64,000 nucleotides of DNA from Raphanus sativus (Eukaryota; Streptophyta; Magnoliopsida; Brassicales; Brassicaceae), in the NCBI RefSeq assembly GCF_000801105.2, contig NC_079517.1, positions 22,701,579 through 22,765,578 on the forward strand, read 5' to 3'. Shown here piece after piece: positions 9,220-21,270 of the stretch. The position numbers and the translations under genes are program-made. Position 1 is the first letter of the stretch. Each line of letters opens with the position of its first letter. The notes below the pieces were generated by a model. That model worked only from the letters and a program-made list of their open reading frames with translations, did not search any database and had not been told where the DNA came from.

Positions 9220-9975
9220 ATGACTGGGTGGTTCACCGAACTCGAAGACGTCCTGTACTCCATAGTGGAATATATCCCACTAGTCGGCACCGTGTACTCT
9301 CTAGAGCGAGCCATCATCGCATATACCACGGAGGATTGGAAGCGATATTGGCAGTCCGTCGGCAACTTCGTCGAAAGCTCCGTCCGCGATGTCATTCTCT
9401 TAAAAGACATCGCCGAACCCATCCCAGTCATCCTTTTACACACAATGGCCGAGTCATTCACCGACAAAATGCTTGAGCTCTACCATCACGAGCCCAAAAA
9501 GCCTGAGATCGAAATCACCAAAGACTTGGATAAACGAAGCGGACATGTACTCATCGCCGAGTCCTCACAAGGCAAGTTCGAGAGTGAAGTCTTCGGAGGC
9601 AAAGCCAAGGGTGTGCACCACTTTTACGGTGCTGTGTTCATTGGTAAGCTCACTAACCCCGACTATGCTCCAAACGGCGAGAAGATCCGGCTTGATATCC
9701 CTCAGGGATTGTACGACGGGGCACCAGTCACCTTCTCGTGGAAATGGACTCAAGCCTGGGATGGATCAAAGAATTCACCTTCAGCCACGTATGGTCGTAT
9801 TAAATTGATTGCCGGCACACCCACAGGGTTCGAATTGTCCAGCCGAAAGGGTCTTGCCGGATGGGAAGGTTATAACTTTTGGGGTCATGTAAACTCCAGG
9901 GACCAAATCACAGCTACAACCGCTATCAGTGGTAACGAAACTCAGATTGTCTTCGAAAGGCTGCCCGAAACTTGA
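9220..9975 (+). CDS. Intronless 251-aa protein of unknown function
   Basis: The ATG at 9220 follows a leader also found duplicated at 8388. The protein has two parts. Residues 1-90 are helical and amphipathic with hydrophobic stretches (LYSIVEYIPLVGTVYSLERA near 12-31, and EPIPVILLHTMAESFTDKML near 66-85). Residues about 105-251 look beta-rich (repeated Trp/Phe/Gly: FSWKWTQAWDG, GWEGYNFWGHV). No signal peptide, zinc site or catalytic motif stands out. GC content is clearly above flanking DNA and codon use is regular, so it looks maintained. I do not recognise the family. A membrane-interacting N-domain fused to a lectin-like or sandwich domain is only a guess from pattern. No transposon domains are visible. 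Confidence 0.7.
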   Translation: MTGWFTELEDVLYSIVEYIPLVGTVYSLERAIIAYTTEDWKRYWQSVGNFVESSVRDVILLKDIAEPIPVILLHTMAESFTDKMLELYHHEPKKPEIEITKDLDKRSGHVLIAESSQGKFESEVFGGKAKGVHHFYGAVFIGKLTNPDYAPNGEKIRLDIPQGLYDGAPVTFSWKWTQAWDGSKNSPSATYGRIKLIAGTPTGFELSSRKGLAGWEGYNFWGHVNSRDQITATTAISGNETQIVFERLPET

Positions 9976-10857
9976 TTTCAGCATTCGAAGTTGATAGAGT
10001 TACAGAACCGAACCGACACGTCTCGAACCAAACCAATTTTCCAAACCGAAATACACTACGTAATTGTTTCTTTTCTGCATTTTGTTTCAGTTGATAATAA
10101 GAAGAGAGTAGGACTTCCTTGTATATAGGAAACCATCTCCTCCACTTTCCCTTAATTCCCATGTTCAAAGGAGTTATGACTCCACTTTGTTTCTGTATCT
10201 TCTCTATTTAAATGAATGAAAAAGCCAAAAAGAGGCAATCTTAATTGTCCAAAAGTGAAAGTTTTATTGTTTTTCTTTTTCTTTGATAACCGTGGAGATT
10301 CCAGGCGGTAAGTCCACCCTAATCTCCACGAAGCCTTCCATGTAAAGTTTTATTGTTCTTACTCTGTTCTAAAGCTTTGAAAAAGTTCATAGCTATCAGA
10401 AGTATACAAGCACATGAGCGAGACCGTCTAATAAATACTTTATCGTTGCTTTTTTCATATTCAGTACTTGAAAAATGCTAATAGATAGACAACATATTTT
10501 TCTGTTGTTTATTTAGATTTAGCTTTTATCTTTATTAGTTTTGTAATATCATTATATTAATAAAAATTTGGTCGGTTTGGATCCTCTAGTAAAGATATAA
10601 AGTTAGGTTTTCTTTTTTAATTTGGATCTGTACAACTCCTTCTGCCTTGACAAAGACGAGAAAATAAGTTGTTGGTGAAGCTTTGGCCTCTCTAGTATAT
10701 AAGTTTGAGATTCAGGTGGAATTAGCTACTAGCATCTGAAGCCTGCGTATCTAAGTGCGTGAAGATTTTTTCATCGGTATGAGTTATGTTTTCTTATGCT
10801 GGGCTCTGGTTTGATTTTGATGGACTGTGTATTTGTTTTTAGTAGGTCAGGTAGAGA
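9976..10857 (+). other. Intergenic: 3' flank of the 9220 gene, a hairpin, and the RRN3-like 5' leader
   Basis: 10291-10300 and 10321-10330 are a perfect 10-bp inverted repeat (CGTGGAGATT) around a 20-base loop. A probable 5' untranslated exon ends near 10775 at CG|GTATGAG, and the leader intron ends TTTTTAG at about 10843, just before the RRN3-like ATG. Nothing else coding is seen. Confidence 0.5.
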
Positions 10858-12740
10858 ATGAGAGCAGCAGAAGAAGTTTCGAGTGGTTATGATGTTGAGT
10901 TAAGAGACACAGCTGTGGTGTCTGACATTAGAGAGGCCCTTGCATCTGCTCAAAGTGTGAGTTCTTGCTGCTTATTCATTTGTATATATATATATATATA
11001 TATCTTTTCAAAGTATAGTCTTTTGCTAATTCAAGAAGGATACCCACAAGTATACTGAGCTTGTTCAATTAATCAACATTCAAAACAAATATGATGTTGA
11101 TGCTCTGGCACAGCAAGAGGTGTGTCTTTTGACAATCGAATCTTTCCTTTAAATTTGTTAATCTTGTTAAGACATAAAATCTTCGCTCTTATCCGCTTTG
11201 CAGACACTCCTGAAATTTCTTTCACGCTCTGTTACTTGTTTAGATGAAGTTCACCATGAACAGCTTCTTATTCGTGTAAGTTTTTCTTTTAAAATAAATA
11301 TTTAGAGTTGAATTCACACATTATACCTCTGACTTTTACTATGGTCTTTAGATTCTTGGAATGAGAATTTGGGATCACGATCCTAATGTAGTATATGCAC
11401 TACTAAACCTAATCATATCACTGGTACACAAACACAGCTCGCCTCATGTCAGACAGATATTTATCTATATTATCTACTAAACAGTTTGTTTTTTTTTTTT
11501 TTTTGCTTTTGTTCCATCGCTAGGCCACTACTAGTGGAAAGTATCTGAATTGTTGTTTGGAGATGCTCATATATAATTTACTCTCGCAACCCCGCATACT
11601 CAACCATAAGATGAGGGAAGTTCTTTCCTCGGTATACGCAGCTCTTCACGAGATTTCTTATTTAGTTCCCCATGCTCCCTCTCAATTACCTTCCATACTC
11701 GTCAAGAGAATGCCTAACATATACAACAAAGGCCATGTAAGTTCTTTTAAAAAAATGTAGAAAAATGTAGTAACAGCGAGCCTATACCTGCAGTGGTTGA
11801 CAACTATTTAATCTGTCTTGCGGTTTCAGGGCTTAGTGACATATGTGGATACCTCGTTGAAGTTGGAGAACAGCTCAATCGGAAAGGTTGTCGGCGACCG
11901 GATCCTTAGGGTGATAATGCAGAGGTTGCTAGATCTCGATGTAAGTGGACTGAAACTGTTACAAGTATAGAATATAGCCACTAAGTACGTGCTATGCTTC
12001 CGAATGAGATCAATCCTAGATGTTCCTCTCTTCCAGTCACAGCTTACACCACTGGAGTCGGTTTTTTCTCACACACTAAACCCGTTGAAGGTAACTTTCA
12101 CTATCATAGCGCAGTGAGCTTGCACTAACTTTTTGCGTGTGTGTGAATAGGAGTGCAATCCATATGTAGTTTCTGAGTTCCTTAAACAAGCAAAAGCTGG
12201 TGGTCTTTTCATTGTCTCGGAAGCCTTCCTTTTCGATGACCTACCTGATTCTGAGCCCTCTCGTGCTTTTGGTGGTTTCTTCACCTTCGACCCGTGCTTG
12301 TTGAAAATCTCTAACAGGTCCACTCACTATCTTTACTCATTTTTTTTGGTTGCCCAGGCTTGAGCATATTTAAAGCAAATTCTAGTGCATACCTTGAGAT
12401 GTGTTTGAAATCATTCTTTTTGTTTTGAATTTGATGATGTGAAAGTAGTTGAATTACATAAATTTTTACTCTCTTCTTCACCCGTTTGCTTGTCAAATCA
12501 TGAAGCTTTATCTCTCCGAACATTATATACTGGTCAATGGTGAAAAAGACTTATGACGAAGATGATGAGGATGAAGTCATAGTGTATGGAGACACAGACA
12601 GTGAGGACTGTGATGATGACGTTGTTCTTGATAACGAGGTGAGCAAGATGTCTATAACTCCTAAACACTCATTTATGCGTGAAACATGGAGACTCTTGAA
12701 TATGCCTTCTAGAATTAGACCATCAACAAGTCCTCGTTAA
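10858..12740 (+). CDS. RRN3: RRN3 (TIF-IA)-like RNA polymerase I initiation factor, internally shortened
   Basis: Nine exons with GT-AG borders join in frame: 10858-10956, 11036-11119, 11204-11275, 11352-11423, 11524-11736, 11830-11940, 12037-12090, 12151-12317, 12506-12740 (368 aa). Family landmarks: HKYTELVQLIN, CLDEVHHEQLL, TSGKYLNCCLEML, TSLKLENSSIGKVVG, LNPLKECNPYVVSEFLKQAKA, FFTFDPCLLK, YWSMVKKTY, an acidic tract (DEDDEDEVIV...) and KMSITPKHSF...MPSRIRPSTSP. RRN3 recruits Pol I to rRNA gene promoters. Plant and animal RRN3 are about 550-650 aa; here exon 6 (ends LLDLD) jumps to the segment before LNPLK, so about 200 aa of the central HEAT-like region is missing. The loss coincides with an intron, and phase is preserved. 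It may be a functional short paralogue or an expressed pseudogene. Confidence 0.85.
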
Positions 12741-14206
12741 TCCATCTGAACATGGTGCAGGGTTCTTGATTAATATTTTTCCAATATCTGGAATATTAAC
12801 TCATTGTTTGAGTTTTCAAGTTGTTTTTTTTTGTGTGTGGGCTTAGCTTCACAAAACCTTAAAATCGGTTCATTGAGTTCTATAAATCTCAATAGACACA
12901 ACTAGCACACGTAAATATCATTTGCCATATATTTTTCTCAATTATATAGGGGTTATTGGTTTAAGAATTTTAAAGAAGTTAAAAAAATTTGAAAATCCAT
13001 TGTTATTAATTTATGGAGTCATAAAATCTTACAAAAATTTATTGTTATTGGTTAAGAACTTTTAATATTCCATTCAAATCCCCTATATATTAATCCTGGA
13101 ATATTACAACATGTTTTGTAGCCAATTGTCATCACTAGGATAATTCTCAGAAATCCTTAGAAAAATATGTTGGTCCATATACATCCCCTATATATTAATC
13201 CTGGAATATTACAACATGTTTTGTAGCCAATTGTCATCACTAGGATAATTCTCAGAAATCCTTAGAAAAATATGTTGGTCCATATACATATATATTATAC
13301 TTTTTATTAAACTAATTATCATATTAATTAGTAGTCTTAAATTCTTTCTTTAAATAAAAGATACGTAAGTTTATTTCCTTAAATAAAAACTACGAAATTA
13401 CCTAATATGATTAACGTATATATGATAATTAATGATTACAAATCAAAAATATTTGATAAAAAAATTTGTATCCTCTACATTTTATTTTAATTAATATTAT
13501 AAAAAATCACTTAAACATATTTAAAAAATAGATTTTTTATATATGTTATATTTTGAATTTTTTAAAACGTCTATAAACTACCAAAAATTGTAAGATGTTA
13601 TTAAGATGATATTTTTTAGAACGGAACCTGATCCGAAACGAAATATTTTGAATATCAAATATATCGATACCAGATTTATATACTTAAATATATTAATCAT
13701 TTTTAGAATTTAATATCTAAAAGAATATAAAAATATATAAAATGTTATTAAGTTGTCCAAAATACTTGAAAATATTTACAAATAGTTAAAAATACATGAT
13801 TAAAATAGTTAAATGATATTCAAAATACCAATACTTCAAATATCTATTGATTTCTTATCCGAATATTGAAGCTAACCAAATTTTATGTTAAGTTTAAGTA
13901 TTTTAGCTCGCATTATACACATTTATATGCTATAAATAATTTTTTATTTTTATATTTTGAGAAATTTAAAGTATATACAATTTTTTTTTTTAAATAAATG
14001 AGTTATCTGAGTTCAAATCCAAACCGAACCCGCAGATCCGAACCGGATCAAACTCACAAAAAATCGAAACATAACTGGACCGAACCAAACCAAACTGAAC
14101 TAAATGGTATCCGAATGTCCACCCCAAATCAAATGTAAAAAAATTCTTGATAACAAGATACATTCTAATTGTAATATTTCAATACAACATATTTTAAAAA
14201 ACTCAT
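12741..14206 (+). other. AT-rich transposon debris, no gene
   Basis: Includes MITE-like termini (GGTTATTGGTTTAAGAATTTTAA near 12953), a perfect 105-bp tandem duplication (13079-13288), and a segment with Helitron-type GAACCCG/CCGAACC words leading into the Helitron 3' end at 14207. No ORF is credible. Confidence 0.5.
13079..13288 (+). repeat. Perfect 105-bp tandem duplication (two copies)
   Basis: 13079-13183 is repeated at 13184-13288 without any difference that I can see, implying a recent duplication. Confidence 0.9.
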
Positions 14207-14234
14207 CCCGCGCATGGCGCGGGTTATCATCTAG
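14207..14234 (+). mobile_element. Helitron 3' terminus
   Basis: Hairpin CCCGCGC-ATG-GCGCGGG followed by TTATCAT and CTAG, then a T. This is the standard Helitron 3' end. The matching 5' end could not be fixed. Confidence 0.8.
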
Positions 14235-15036
14235 TCCTTTGTTATTCAAGATGTTTAGTTGTATTAATTTGTGATTGTATTAAAAATTTGTTATTGGAAG
14301 GTAATTTCTTTTTTTTTTTTTACTCATTATACTAAACTTTAAAAATATCGTGTATATTCATATGATTTTTCAAATCTATGTAATAAAAATATACATACAA
14401 GTAAGTAATATTAGTTAGTGGTAATTTGTTTTAGGATTGGTGCGTATACATATCAGTTTTGCATTCGATTATTTATGGAAACAAAATTATTACTGATTGG
14501 TTTGTTTGAGTTTGGACTACGGTCAAAATTGTTAACATGTTGAGTTACCACAGATGATTGATCTAAATATAATATTACCGTAAGATATTTTAAACTCTAG
14601 TCAAACAGTGTAATAGTTTGCATAGTACAAGCATCAATACCATTAAAACATGATAATTACTGAATTATACCCTTAATGAATATTTTAAATTTTTCAAAAA
14701 TTTCCTTAATGATATGAACAAACTAAAAAATTCATTAATGGCATTATGGTCTTTCGATTTTGTGGGCCTATTTCAACATTTAGATGGACTTGCTAACTAA
14801 TTAAACGGGTTATGTTTTTGTATAATCAAATTCAAATTCCATAAACTTTTTAATATCAATACCACAAATTAAAGTCTGCAATAATTTTAATAAGTTGATA
14901 TTAGAGATTGAATTTCTACACGAGGATGAGACTTAGTCAAAAATATTATTGGCCAGTTTATATGTTTAGCAATATTTTATATAAATTATAAATCTTTAAA
15001 ATTATATAATAGCCCAAGTAAATATTTCGGATAAAC
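14235..15036 (+). other. AT-rich spacer
   Basis: No ORF, repeat array or terminus that I can support; sequence is probably old transposon interior. Confidence 0.4.
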
Positions 15037-15528
15037 CAATGTTTTGAAAACCGACCCGGACACTGAACCGGACGATTTACCGGGTTACTGGATCATTGAG
15101 TCGACCGCAGGTAAACCGCGGGTGAACCGCAGATTAATAAATAAATTATTTTTATTATATAATAATATATTAGCTAATAAAATAAAATAAAAATAAAAAT
15201 ATATAAAACTAAAGTTACTACTTTCTAAATATCTTTAAAACATAAAATAATAATTTGGATATGTATATATTTTATGTTTAATAAACATTTAGAATACTTA
15301 ACTTAACTTTTTATATTTTTATTTTCATTTGATATACAACTAAAAAAAAATTATCTACTGGTTCAACCGGTGGTTCAACCGGTACCGGGTTTTGGGTTTT
15401 TAGTTGGTTTGAGCGGGTTTTTGCGGGTTTTTAAATTTTGGGTTTTTTACAAAACCCAACCCGAATTTTTTTTCGGTCACCGGGTTTTCCGGTTCAACCG
15501 CGGGTCCGGGTCGGATTTCAAAACACTG
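15037..15528 (+). mobile_element. Non-autonomous hAT-like element (492 bp)
   Basis: Ends CAATGTTTTGAAAACCGACCCGG and (reversed) CAGTGTTTTGAAATCCGACCCGG form terminal inverted repeats of the CAGTGTTTTGAAAACCGG type. Flanks GATAAAC and GATAAAAC look like a hAT 8-bp target duplication with one base lost on the left. The interior has no ORF of its own; the ORF at 15400-15603 is a shadow of repeated CCGGGTTTT words. Related internal sequence recurs at about 17560-18080, and a right-end copy occurs near 16205-16262. Confidence 0.7.
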
Positions 15529-15703
15529 GATAAAACCATTATTTAATTTATTTACAAACATAAAATGGTTGTGACGCATTTTAAATTTCGTCATACTGTA
15601 CACACTTTAACAAACCCGCATAATTGAGACTTGATCATGTCACAGTTTATATAATTAAAACGAAGAATTATCAATCTTTATATTGAAAAAACAACAAAAA
15701 AAT

Positions 15704-15735
15704 ACCCGCCCTTTTAAGGGCGGGTCAGAATCTAG
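15704..15735 (+). mobile_element. Helitron 3' terminus
   Basis: Hairpin CCCGCCCTTTTAAGGGCGGG, then TCAGAAT and CTAG (15732-15735). It is immediately followed by a Helitron 5' start at 15736. Confidence 0.85.
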
Positions 15736-16377
15736 TCTATACTATTAAAGCAGATGCATGTTTGTGAATCTACTCCTAAGTTTTCAAAGAAATTACAAAA
15801 CTTCCCATGCATTCTTTTTAAATGGTTTTGGATAAATTAAAGCCCAACAAATTAGAAAGTTCATTTGATAGTCATGTCCAATTAAACAAAAAAATCTCAA
15901 TAATTTCAACAATTTATCCATCGAAAATTTTAAGCCTATTTCGTCATAAAAATAAATTTTGGTTTTTCTAATATCATTTTTCGAATAGTACAAAAATATC
16001 AAATTACAAAAATTAAAAATCTAATAGTTTTAAAAGTTTTATGTATAATTTAAATGTATATAATAATTTAATTTTAAAAATATTATCAGATTTCTATGGG
16101 CTTTAACAGGTCAATAATGGTTAGATCATAGGTTAATGATAATATTTTGGATTTATCAGATTTTTAATTAACGAATTTTCATTAAATTTAAACCGTATTA
16201 TATACTGATTATCGGGTTTATCAATTCAACTGCGGGTCTGTGTCGGATATGAAAACACTGAATATCTATTTTTAACATAAATTTGTAAATAAAAATTTTT
16301 AAAATATTACTCAATACCAACTAATATTTTTACTCAAAACCAAATCCGCGCTTTTAAAAGCGCGGATCAAAATCTAG
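15736..16377 (+). mobile_element. Short non-autonomous Helitron (642 bp)
   Basis: Begins TCTATACTATTAAAGCAGA directly after the previous CTAG, and ends with hairpin TCCGCGCTTTTAAAAGCGCGGA, TCAAAAT, CTAG. No coding capacity. Joined head to tail with elements on both sides. Confidence 0.8.
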
Positions 16378-16768
16378 TCTATACTATTAAAACAGAAGAC
16401 CTTTTTTTGAAGAACCCTTCTGTTTCAACAATATTTACAGATCATTGCCACTGAAATATTTAAAACCTATAGTTTTTATTTAATTCTATATTTCTAAATT
16501 TCTTTTTATTCAAACAGCAGGAAATCATACATTTAATTAACAGAAACACTTAACAGTTTTTATTATTTACCTAAATCTTAGGATCTTTATTTACCTTAAA
16601 TAAAAATATATATGATCACTTATCTATCTAACGATTGTTTTGTATTTTCTTTTAATATATATTTTTGCTTAGCTATTTTTAAACACTGCCATTGCATTTA
16701 AATCTTAAATACATAATATTTAAACAATTTTAGTCATTCTAACGATTGTTTCTCTATTTTCCTTAAAT

Positions 16769-16799
<31 letters not shown>

Positions 16800-19074
16800 G
16801 CTATAATTGATTTACTCATTAGTCACGCTAACAAATAAAATGTTGTTAACAAATTTTATTCACTGAGTATATAGCTTTCTTTTTTATAGTGAGGATATAT
16901 TTTTTTTTTAACAAACTGATGATATTTCCTAATATCTAATGATCCAAATATTGATAAATATAAATAAGCTTATTCTACCATATAGCAAGCATTTTTCATT
17001 TATTACGCTACCAACCAAAATTCTATTAACAAATTTATTCCCTGAATATATATATTCCTTAACAGTCTATTCTATTAAAACACAAGTATGACCAATTGAT
17101 GAATTTTTTGTCCAACTATTATTCTTTTTATTTAAGAGTTTTTTTATTCTTTTACTGTAATTAACTTCCATCTTAATTCCATGATTTTCGGATTCATTTT
17201 CCTCAAATAATTATTAGTAAACAGTTATATTTTAATTCCTTAATTCTAGGAAACCACTTCTTGATTAATTATTTTCTGATCGTGTTTTGATATTAACACT
17301 TGATAATAACATAGGCAAATATAATAAATATATTGGTTCACAGTTTATGTAAGATTGCTTTCTTTTGACTAAGGTTCTGCTGCATTTATTGTATTATTTT
17401 GTAAATATATTTTCCAAAAAAATTGTTCGGGTTTTGGTGTTGGTTGGATTTAATATTGGTTTTCAGATATAACATTTTAAAAACCGTCTGAGTATATAGA
17501 TCATGTCTACAGAGTATGTACCGGATGACTTTACAGGCCACCAGATTTTTGGAACGGGTGAACCACGGGTTAATAAATTAATTAATTAATTTTACTATAG
17601 TAATATATTAGCTATGAAAATAATTATATAGAAATTAAAGTTAAATATTATCTAAATTTCTTATAAAACATAAAATAATAGTTTGGATATGTACATATTT
17701 TATGTTTAAAAAATAATTTGAAAAAACTTAACTTTAGTTTATAAATTATTATTTTCATTTGACATACAAGATAGTTTAGATTATTGATTTATTTTTAAGA
17801 AGTTAAGATTTATGACATACAAAAAATATCAAGATTTATCTATTAGTTTAAGATTTATCTATTTTTAAGAAGTTAAGATTTGACATACAAAAAATCATAA
17901 ATATTTATCTATTAGTTTAACCAGTGCTTCGATTGGTAATCGGGTTCCAGACTTTAGTGATTTTTCGCGGGTTTTCTTGGGTTTTTAAATATTGATTTTT
18001 TCACAAAATCCAAACCGATTTATCTTGAGCCATCCGATTTACCGGTTCAACCGCAGGTCCGGATCAGGTATCAAAACACCAAGGATGGAATTTTGATTTT
18101 TGGGTAGATTCCGATTCTGGTTTTTTAGATACAAAATATTTTTGACTAATTATGTTAGGTAACTATTAAGAAAAATTATGTTCCAAACTTTAGGAATAAA
18201 ATTTAAAAATAATTTTTGAAAAGTATATGGACATGTGTATAGTTATGCAATTTAACATATTTAGTATAGTTATCAAAATTAAATTAATAATTAATTATAA
18301 ATATATTAAAATTAAAATATAAAAATTATTTTTTTAAAAAATAAAAGAAAAATATATCCGCCCTTAAAAATATATCCACACTAAAAAAATATTTTGTAAC
18401 CATAAATATATTTTGAAAATTTCCAAATAAAAAACTCAAGATATTTTTAAATTGTGATTCTTTGAGTTTCGAAAAAATATTCATATAAACTTATTCAGTT
18501 TAGCGGGTTTTAAATAGGTTATTCAATTAAAATATTTATTAAATTTATTAAACGTGATTTTATCTAAAGTTAGTGAAAACTATATTAACCCACTTAGACA
18601 CACATATTTAACAGAATACATTAAATTTGTATTTTTTCAAACATTTTTCAAAAATTTTGTTCGGTTTTCGGTGCGGGCTGGTTTGAAATTGATTTTCAGA
18701 TGTAACACTTTAAGAACAGTCAGAGTATAAAGACTAAATCTAATTGAGTATGAGACTTTGATTTTGGATCGATTCTGAATCAAGTTTTCTGAGTACGAAT
18801 ATTCTTGACTAATTATATTAGATAACTATTTAGAAAATATAATATGTTGCAAACTTTAGAAATAAAATTAAAAATAATTTCTGAAATACATATGGAACAA
18901 GTGTATAGTTATGCAACTTGACATATTTAATATAGCTACAAAAAATTATGCTAAATTAAATTAATATTAAACACAAATCTGATTAAAAAACTGCAAATAC
19001 AGAAATTAAATTTCTTAAATAAAATTTATGACAAAAAATATGCCCGCCCTCTGAAAGGGCGGGTCAGAATCTAG
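16378..19074 (+). mobile_element. Helitron, probably two nested or truncated copies sharing one 3' end
   Basis: Two 5' starts, TCTATACTATTAAAACAGAAG at 16378 and TCTATTCTATTAAAACACAAG at 17066, precede a single 3' end (hairpin GCCCGCCCTCTGAAAGGGCGGG, TCAGAAT, CTAG at 19071-19074). The simplest reading is a complete copy 17066-19074 inserted in, or replacing the end of, the copy starting at 16378. An (AT)n tract lies at 16772-16799, and hAT-like sequence related to 15037-15528 lies at about 17560-18080. No ORFs. Confidence 0.65.
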
Positions 19075-19272
19075 TTCTCCATTAAGACTGACCAAATAAG
19101 TCGATAAAGTATATAAAAAGCATACACATACAAACTCAAAAACTAGAATCTATATTATTAAAGTTGAAGTACAAAATGGAGATGTTTGGAAACAAAGAGA
19201 GTATTTTTAATGAAATGTGTTTGGAACCAGGTTTAGTTACATTCCATATTGTCGTAAATCAAGAGATACTAC

Positions 19273-20248
19273 TAGGGGTGTCAAAATGGGTCATGATCCA
19301 TGGGTTGACCCAACCCAAATTGACCCATTAACCCAAATGAATTGTTTATTTTTGATCCAATGGGTTGATGGGTTAACAAGTTAATGGGTTAACAGGTTAA
19401 TGGTTTAACAAGTTAATGGGTTAACAAGTTAAATAGGTCTATTGGGTTGGGTCAACTCTAACCCATTTGGTTTTTAATTAAAAAAAAAGGTCAAAATCAC
19501 AAAACACATTTTCCACAAAAAAACGGAAAATATAATTTCCCGCCAAAACCGAAAATGCAATTTCCCACCAAAATCGTAAAAAAAAACAATTTCCCGCCAA
19601 AACCGGAAAAACGCAATTTCCCGGTAAATTCGGAAAACATAATTTCCCGTCAAAACTGGAAAAACGCAATTTCTCGCCAAAACCGGAAAACGCAATTTCT
19701 CGTCTAAACCGGCAAATGCAATTTCCCGCCAAAACCGGAAAAACACAATTTCCCGCCAAAACCGGAAAATGTAATTTCCCGCCAAAATCGGAAAAACGCA
19801 ATTTCCCGTTAAAACCGGAAAAACGCATTTTTCCGCCAAAACCGAAAAAAACGCAACTTCCCGCCAAAACCGGAAAACACAATTTCCCGTCAAAATCGGC
19901 AAAACGCAATTTTCCTGTCAAAACCGAAAAACGTAATTTCCCGCCAAAATCGGCAAAACGCAATTTTCCGCAAAAACCGGAAAAATAAAATTTTAATTTG
20001 ATTAACTTGGTCTTAAACTTAACTTATGTCTCAATTCGATCTATTTGGTATTAACTTAAAAATGGTTCATTATAAAGATGTTGGGTTCATGGGTCAACCA
20101 TTAATCCATCTGATCCATTTAATTTAATGGGTCATGGATCAACTCAACCCATGTAATAAACAGGTTGGGTTGATCCATGACCCATTAATAGTTAATCCAT
20201 TTGGGTTATGGGTTGGATTGACCCATTTGACCCATTTTGACACCCCTA
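19273..20248 (+). mobile_element. Non-autonomous hAT element (976 bp) with perfect 8-bp target duplication
   Basis: Terminal inverted repeats TAGGGGTGTCAAAATGGGTCA. The same 8 bases GATACTAC stand on both sides (19265-19272 and 20249-20256), diagnostic of hAT insertion. Subterminal regions are dense in TGGGTTGACCC/ATGGGTTAA words. The middle is a 27-bp minisatellite. No transposase gene, so it depends on an enzyme supplied elsewhere. Confidence 0.9.
19530..19985 (+). repeat. 27-bp minisatellite inside the hAT element
   Basis: About 16 imperfect copies of a unit like AATTTCCCGCCAAAACCGGA. Because 27 is a multiple of three, several frames stay open: plus-strand 19716-19988 reads as ten 9-aa repeats (NFPPKSEKR type) and two minus-strand frames (19474-19902, 19478-19963) are also open. 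These are repeat translations, not evidence of a gene. Confidence 0.85.
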
Positions 20249-20591
20249 GATACTACCCACTTATTCCTAATTTCGTGGCCCATTTAAATATGTACAATTA
20301 GAATTTTTAAGAAGTACTTGCTTCCCACGTCCATGGAATTCTGCACACAACATCTCTCCAAATCTCTTTTAAATCTTCCAAATCTCCTTAATTAATTATC
20401 TAAAATAGCAACAAAAATATAACAATAATGATATTACAATCCAAAATTATATTAAAAAGTATTTAATATAATTCAGTTATTAGCCTTTTTGAAAATTTTG
20501 TTTACTAAATGTTTGCACCATATCTTTTCAAAAAATCTTTCATATTATTAATTATTTGAAATCATTTATTAAATGAAACCTCAAAATAAAA

Positions 20592-21270
20592 TCAAGTTAA
20601 AATAAAAAATGATTAAATCAACAAAATCATAATACGGGTCTGAATTATCTCAACTCCTTAAAAAATAGTTTCAATTAAAAGAAAAACTAAATCACATAAA
20701 TTAAATTTAATAAAATTATAGAAAATATTTTGAAATGCACAAATGAATTTTTGAATACAAGAGTCTCGAAGATATAAATTATTTTATTTAAATTAAAAAA
20801 AAAATCATAATACGGGTCTGAATCAAGTTAAAATAACAAATGATTAAATCAACAAAATCATAATACGGGTCTGAATTATCTCAACTCCTTAAAAAATAGT
20901 TTCTTTTAAAATAAAAACTAAATCACATAAATTAAATTTAATAAAATTATAGAAAATGTTTTGAAACGCACAGATAAATTTTTCAATACAAGAGTGTTGA
21001 AGATATAAAATATTTTATTTAAATTAATAAAATCATACTACGGGTCTGAATCAAGTTGAAATAAAAAATGATTAAATCAAAAAAATCATAATACGGGTCT
21101 GAACTATCTAACTCCTTAAAAAATAGTTTCATTTAAAATAAAACTAAATCACATAAACTAAATTTAATAAAATTATAGAAAATGTTTTTAAATGCACAAA
21201 TGAATTTTTCAATACAAGAGTGTTGAAGATATAAAATATTTTATTTAAATTAAAAAAAATCAGTGTAAAA
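20592..21270 (+). repeat. Three tandem copies of an about 230-bp unit
   Basis: Copies start near 20592, 20823 and 21051. Each contains AATACGGGTCTGAA, ACTCCTTAAAAAATAGTTTC and AGATATAAA(A/T)TATTTTATTTAAATT. They lie within the Helitron. Confidence 0.8.

Noticed and set aside
19474..19963. 142- and 161-aa minus ORFs that look like repeat proteins
   Set aside because: Products of a 27-bp minisatellite inside a non-autonomous hAT element; open on both strands because the period is a multiple of three.
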